Shown here in pieces: positions 58,215-64,000 of a stretch of DNA of 64,000 bases (its first letter is position 1; every line of letters starts with the position of its first letter). The notes under the pieces were generated by a model. That model ran no database searches, had not been told where the DNA came from, and was given only the letters and a program-made list of their open reading frames with translations. This stretch comes from Eucalyptus grandis. Taxonomy: Eukaryota > Streptophyta > Magnoliopsida > Myrtales > Myrtaceae. The position numbers were made by a program, and so were the translations under genes. Location of the stretch: positions 12,524,001 through 12,588,000 of the forward strand of contig NC_052620.1 of assembly GCF_016545825.1 (NCBI RefSeq). The letters are read 5' to 3'.

Positions 58215-60519
58215 AATAACAATAAAAATACTAGAATGAATTTGATAGCTTCAATTAGTTTGAAAATCCCTAATCTTATCAATTATGAACTCTACCTTTT
58301 GTTATTTTTCAGAAAAAAATAGTACAAACAAATCGTATGTAAACTAATCTAAGCTTAAAATTTCATTGACAACCTTATACACGTTACAAATTAGATATTC
58401 AAGAGGATGAATTCTAGTATATATGAGACATTTTCTTATAGTTTCATTTTCTTGACACAACGTGCGTGGATGAATTCTAGTATATTAAAGAAAAGCAAAG
58501 CACAGTGTTGTGTGTGTGAAAAAAGAAAATAAATTACTTAAGGAAAAAATTGTTATAGATTTAAGGAAAATAATTGGTATGGTTATTGTTTATCCCATTG
58601 CATGATCTTCATTAAAATTTTTTGATAAAAGTGTTAGCATTAATTCTACTTTTAAGGAATCTCTGTCCCTCTTTCTTACGCAAATGCCATAAACTTACGA
58701 TCGTAAATTGTCCCGAGAACAAATGCCTAAATTTAAAAAAGATGAAATAAAATAATCACACGTTAAACTTTAATTATCTATTGTACTTCATTGACTCCAC
58801 ATTCGTATTTCTCTCTATACTATTTGTCCTTTTTAAGTACAAGAAAACTCCACATTCTCAGTTCTCTTTTGTATTTTTACTAACTAAATTTTCCATTTTA
58901 TGTATAATTAGTCACTCTTAGAATCAATTATATGCAATATATCCAAAGTTGGAAATACAGGCATTTTACATGTGCAGGAATTCTTGCACAAAAAGATGAG
59001 AAGAGAGGTTTCTAATTTTCAGGGATATTTTCTCTCTTCTCTCCCCAAGTACCTTAATTAAATTTTAAATGACAAATAAAGGAGGACAATCATGTAATTT
59101 AAGATTTTTTTTTTCTTTTATAGTAATCATAGTTAACTTTTTTTTTTTGCAATTTCAAGAAAATACTTTTCTCTTCCTTTTATGCCATTTTAAGAAAATC
59201 TAAAAAGTTTTTGTTAATGAGTGCTCTAAAAACATTTGCTAGACATCCATCAAAGAAATTTTGTCATTTTTAAAGTATTTTTCTCATATTTTGCACAATC
59301 ACTGCATTATTAATGTAAATATTTATTTGCTACATATGGCTAACAAAGTGCACTGGAGGCACTAATAAGACCTAACCCAAAATTGGACGCAGTAAGCATG
59401 TGTTTGATAACCACATTTGGTACTTTTGATAATCTCTAACTCCACAGAACTTAATAAATTGTTTTAAGTATAAATCACTTAATATAATATGTAAGGATGC
59501 GACTATGGTTAAGTGCAAAAAAAAAAAGAAAAACAATAAAAATTGTAGTGACACCAATTACATAGTTAAAAACTTCCAATAATGTTCACTATTCTATATT
59601 TGGTGAGAAACAGATTAATTTTTTATTTAATGTTCATCTGTTATAAAAACAACCTTTTATTTTCATTTTCGGTACTTAAACAATTCAACAATTTTCAATA
59701 CTTAAAGTTTCACCACTTAGTTTTTGTTTTCTCAAACGAGCCCGCGAGTAGGGATGAATCTAGAGAAAAGATGTTGGCAAGCCAATAAAGGCCAATTTTA
59801 CTTGGCAAGAGTAAGAATTACCTAATCACACATAATGAGTGCACAAAATACATTGAACTTTCATTGTTATTTCATTTGATATCACATGCCTAATGTTTGA
59901 TATCACGCGCCTAATGAATGGCATTGTACAATATCTCAACTTCATCTACTGATTAGAGTGTTGATATCCTCACCAAGACATCCATATGAGTGTTTTTTAG
60001 ATCTATTCTCCAATTCAAATTGACTTCTTTCAAGTTACCTTTAGTTTGAGAGGTATTTTAGATTATATTAGGATTACTCTTTTAGGCCAAGTTATTTTGT
60101 AATTTACATTAGTTGTACTTAAGTCTGATTGCTTTTTCTATATGTATCTTATAATCTATCTTATAATATTCATTTTGGTAATGTATAGGATTTTACATTC
60201 CTGTCGTTTTCATTACAATTCTCAACTGATATATTGAGCAAATACTAGTTAGATTGAAAATCTTGATTATGCACTTTCGTTTACTAAGTAGAGGATATAA
60301 GGAATAAACAATATTGACTGGCTCAAATCTATTGTGAATTCAATAAATTTTGTCACATAAAGAGAATGTAAGTAAAAAAAATGTGAAGTATGGCATTTGG
60401 TGTAGCTCTTTCTTCATTCAGGATATTTGTTTATGGTTACATTGATGGAGTAACATTATTTTTGGTTATGTCCTGCAAATTTTCTGCTAATTCAACTTCT
60501 TAAAAAATATGATTTGCAG
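58215..60519. other. Intergenic; holds segment E (right copy) upstream of TNL unit C
   Basis: AT-rich. Segment E copy 2 at 58905-59180. No TIR or NB-ARC exon of unit C could be found here, so unit C lacks its first three exons. The stretch just before 60520 ends in a normal acceptor (GATTTGCAG). Confidence 0.5.
58905..59180. repeat. Dispersed segment E, right copy
   Basis: Partner of 32395-32650, same orientation. Confidence 0.75.
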
Positions 60520-62947
60520 GTGGCTACAAGATTGAAGGTCCTTAATTTTTCGTATTGTTGTAGGCTGATTGTAACTCTAGACCTATCAGAACATTCATCC
60601 TTAGAAATACTAGTTCTTGAGGAGTGTGAAAATTTGAACTGGATTGATCCATCCATTGGTCAACTAAGGCATCTGAAACACATGAATCTAAATGGATGTT
60701 GTTCACTCTGGGAAATGCCTAAATTAGGTTCTCTGAAAGCTTTAATTTAGATGTTCATGGATGGAGTGACCTCTGCACTAGAAACTTATGGAAAGGATTG
60801 GTCATATGTAGAAGTCAAAGCTATCATGGATGGAGGCACCTCTGCACGAAAAAGTTATCGAAGGGATTGACCATCTAGGGGAAAAAGTCTAGGCATTAGG
60901 TGTGTCCCAAGCTCAATCGGAGCACTTTTGAATCTCGAGTGCTTGTCCATTTGTGGAGCTCCAAGGCTAACAAGACTTCCAGAATCAATTGGGTTGCTGA
61001 AGTCTTTAGTTGAATTGAATATCTCAAACACAGGAATTATAGAGTTACCTAGCTCGATTGTGCATCTTAAGAACTTGAAAATCTTGAAGATGAACAGCGG
61101 CAATTGGGATGTGGGGGGAAACTAGAAGAGATTCATGGAGAGGATTGTTCGGCATTAGGAATGATTCCTAGAGATGTTGCAAGACTATGTTTCTTGAAGA
61201 TTTTAAAATTAACAAAAACTCATGTGAAGATAGTACCAGAGCTTCCCCCAAGTTTAATAAGTTTATATCTCTCTTCAATAGCAGGAGTTTCGGACTTGTC
61301 AAATCTAAGAAATTTGAAATTGAGTTTTCTCACCTCAACATCCATCACAGTTATGGAACTGGATAGAACATACAACTCATAATGGATTGGGAAACTATTG
61401 AGATTGGAGTACTTAAGATTGGAACTTCCAAAGCATCACCAGCATACCATCATATTTGGATCACCTTTGTTGCTTGAAAGAACTTCTATTCATTCGTTGT
61501 AAGTGTGAATGCTAGTATGAGCACTTAGAGGGGGTGAATAGGTGTAAAAACAAACTTTTGTGAAGGACACTGTAAAACTTTACTTTTAACCTGAGTTTGT
61601 TTAACAGTAGACTTTAAAGTAGAAACGAGACTCTAACAATTAAATAAAGTTATGAGTAAAGTAAAAGAGTTTAGAGAAGAGAATAAGAACACAAGGTTTA
61701 TAGTTGTTCGGCTTAATCCAAGTCTACGTCCACTCTCCCGCACTGACAGTCCATCGGCTGGATTTCACTATAAATCAAAAGAGTCGTTACAGAATCACGT
61801 CATTGATTCCATAGTGTAGAGACTCTACTACACTTCCTCAAGGTCTCGCAAATGTATAAACTCTTTTTTTGAGTACAAGTTTACGCTCAACAATTGAATT
61901 GACAAAGAACAAAGAGTTTTAGAATTTGGAATTTATCTATCGCGTACACACTCGAATAACTAGAATATCTTCCTTATATACTTCTCCATGCCTTCATAAT
62001 CGTTGGCACTTTCTAAAAGAGCTCTTCCAATCTACCCGTTGGACAAAATCAATTAGGGAGATCTCGAGTTATTTAAGGAATATGACAATAGCCCACCAAT
62101 CCTGCTCACTCATACAATCGGGATCTAGGTTTCTATAAGTAAAACCTTCCAAGTATGTTTTGCCAATCAATGGATCTAAATTACCCGAATCAAAACGAAT
62201 AATAGATTCCGAGATGCTGTATCCAGCCGAGAGATCTTCTTCAGTTGATAGAATCAAATCCTTAAAGAAATACTCAACTCTTGATAAGTCTTTTTTAACG
62301 GATTAGAAACTGTCAATGATGGTAGACTTTGAATCTTGAGTCTGGTGGTCCGACGGTTTTCAGACTTTGACAAAAGAGTCTGCAAGTCTTCAGACTAGAT
62401 CAATGAAAACGTTTTGTCAACTTCAAAATAAATACGGAAGTTTTCTCCAACAGTAAGAACTTGCGGCACATTGGACTGCTTCCCTATCATGAGGAAACTT
62501 ACAATTTCCCACTGTAGTGTTCTACAAAGTATAGATCTTTCTAACTTGCAGAAATTGTTGGACTTAAGTCTCAGTTTTGGGATACCAAATATTCAAGGCC
62601 TTGAAGGTTTAAGATCATTACAATGCCTGAAACTGTCCTCTTGTGAGTTTAGCAATCTTAGTGGGCTTGAAAGACTAGAGAATCTACAACTGTTATCGAT
62701 TGAACTTTGGCCCCTCCTTCATACATTGCCCAACTTATCCGACTTAAAATATCTGAAGGACCTATTTCTGTGGAGCTGTCAGAAACTGATCGAGATTCAA
62801 GGTCTTGATAAACTCGAATCACTACAATCGATCACCATTGGAGGCTGTAGTTCCTTGCAAGGTTTACTTGATCTATCCAATTCGAAGAAGGTGGAGTATT
62901 GCGATAATGAATGTTGTTCTAGAGGTAATCCTCAAGGAGAAGTATAG
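60520..62947 (+). pseudogene. TNL unit C: LRR exon split by a solo LTR
   Basis: Starts after a good acceptor (GATTTGCAG) with VATRLKVLNFSYCCRL, homologous to the first residues of unit B exon 4. Repeats follow: LDLSEHSSLEILVLEECENL, LRHLKHMNLNGCCSLWEMP, LVELNISNTGIIELPSSIVH. Breaks: a TAG after GSLKALI near 60750; a local ~70-bp duplication at 60755-60870; frameshifts near 61110 and 61385; the solo LTR at 61504-62452. LRR coding resumes at 62453 with a CxNLRHIG-type repeat and runs through LSNLQKLLDLSLSF, LRSLQCLKLSSCEF and LEIQGLDKLESLQ-type repeats (IEIQGLDKLESLQ) to a stop at 62947. Upstream TIR and NB-ARC exons are missing. Non-functional. Confidence 0.92.
61504..62452 (-). mobile_element. 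Solo LTR inserted in the unit C LRR exon
   Basis: 949 bp, starting TGTTGGAGAAAACTTCCG and ending GCTAGCATTCACA-like on the minus strand, with an exact 5-bp duplication GTAAG (61499-61503 and 62453-62457). The coding sequence continues across the site if one GTAAG copy is removed. It has no internal domain, so it formed by LTR recombination. It shares the GGGAGAGTGGACGTAG block with the solo LTR at 30286-31419. Confidence 0.94.
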
Positions 62948-64000
62948 CTCAAAGCCATCATGAACTCTCAGTCTGCCATGGTTGAAAAAGCTCGTAATTG
63001 GAGGAGCAAATAACATGAAGACTCTCTCCACTTTGTGATCATGTATCGCTAACAAACACGTGAACCATGAGTATTTTGATCCATTTAGAAATTATCTACT
63101 CTCCTGCTCCATTTTCTATGGATAGATCTATGAAAATCGTTAAGCACTTCATGCTCTAGATCAAGTATACATCCTCTACTTAGGGCTCGGCCTTTTTGGA
63201 GTATATTAATTATGTAGCTATTTAGTTCCAACATCAGTTCTTTAATTTTCTTCAAGAAATAAAAAATAAAATCAGATTTCCTAGGAGGTACACCACAACT
63301 TCGTATATTGAAAACAATATTGGAGAATAGAATAATCTTTGCAACAGGGGCATTGCACCCGGCCTCTTGTCCGGTTCAATGCTCTTCACCAGGTTCAACT
63401 AGTCAAACTAGGGGGACAAGGAACATGGTGCATATATTACAAAAAAAACATAAGTGAAGAATACATGAAAATTAAAAGTAAAACTTAACAATAACATTAA
63501 TAATAGAATAGGCCTTATTTAAGAAAAATCCAATCTTTACTCGACTCTCGACATCCAAAATATAGAATCAATTGAGATAGGATAGAATAGAGTAAGGTAG
63601 ATAAAAAATATATAATAAAAATTGGGAGACGTTTCAAAGTATCATAAATAATTAGGCCCAATTTTTCGCCCCTTCCTTTTGAGCATTATGCGCCTTCCCT
63701 ACATCTTTAGCCCTGACATGCCTCTTCTTGGTGTTTGGCCATAACGTAATCATCAAATGATCGAAAATCCATTCTACCCAAAAGATATGAGAACTAGGGT
63801 TTATTTTTTGTGGGTCCTTGGCTCAGAAATATGTCGGGACATATGAAACACCAAATGAAAAGAAAAAAAAGAGGATAAAAGGTTTTATTTTTATTTTATT
63901 TTTTCATCTTGACGAGGTGAAAAAAAAAAAAAAAAAAAAAAACCTAGGGAGGATAGGGAAGAAGAAAGAGACTCTCTTCATTGAATCACCACCTCGTTGG
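62948..64000. other. 3' flank of TNL unit C, no further gene
   Basis: AT-rich. An A run of about 23 at 63920-63942 is the only notable feature. No gene recognised up to the window end. Confidence 0.45.

Overview
This is a repeat-rich piece of nuclear DNA from a dicot plant. The strongest support for a dicot is a TIR-NBS-LRR (TNL) resistance gene family whose exon and intron structure can be read directly; TNL genes are essentially absent from monocots. A woody dicot such as a member of the Myrtaceae is possible from the style of the TNL leucine-rich repeats, but that is inference. I found no rRNA or tRNA gene, no CRISPR array and no bacterial operon. Genes are sparse, and almost every coding region is broken.

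Layout. 1-4.5 kb: no clear gene. 4.6-7.5 kb (minus strand): a full-length CC-NBS-LRR (CNL) resistance gene carrying four single-base frameshifts. 8.9-15.6 kb: a complete but decayed Copia retrotransposon (9521-15166, minus strand, 5-bp target duplication CTTAC) sitting inside an older promoter-like or LTR-like sequence. 17.3-20.8 kb: a Copia gag relic, then a cytochrome P450 3' relic flanked by two direct repeats of about 408 bp. 22.9-31.5 kb: two overlapping retroelements, one minus-strand LTR/gag element with a GC-rich leader and one plus-strand Copia element. The 3' LTR of the second carries a solo LTR of another family, and the element abuts the C-terminal end of a sulfotransferase gene.

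32-63 kb: a TNL resistance-gene array on the plus strand, heavily invaded by transposons. Unit A (35.4-36.6 kb) keeps only the LRR exon and is a pseudogene. Unit B (46.6-51.6 kb) has all four coding exons with correct splice signals and conserved TIR, NB-ARC and LRR motifs, but carries a pair of compensating one-base indels before the P-loop. Unit C (60.5-62.9 kb) keeps only the LRR exon, which is split by a 949-bp solo LTR with a perfect 5-bp target duplication. Non-coding segments recur in the same order around the units (S at 37.0, 45.4 and 56.6 kb; D at 41.2 and 45.7 kb; a leader at 43.3 and 46.5 kb; E at 32.4 and 58.9 kb). They show that the array grew by segmental duplication and was then expanded by insertions. 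Between B and C lie two nested hAT-type DNA transposons with 8-bp target duplications.

How the parts work together: CNL and TNL proteins are intracellular immune receptors that detect pathogen effectors and trigger local cell death. Unit B is the only locus here that might give a full-length protein, and only if its two indels are assembly errors or mark a very recent lesion. The rest reads as birth-and-death turnover of resistance genes in a transposon-dense cluster. I did not see a new molecular system. The most useful observations are the nested insertions, whose order can be read from the sequence, and the fact that most breaks in the resistance genes are single-base changes in or beside short homopolymer runs.
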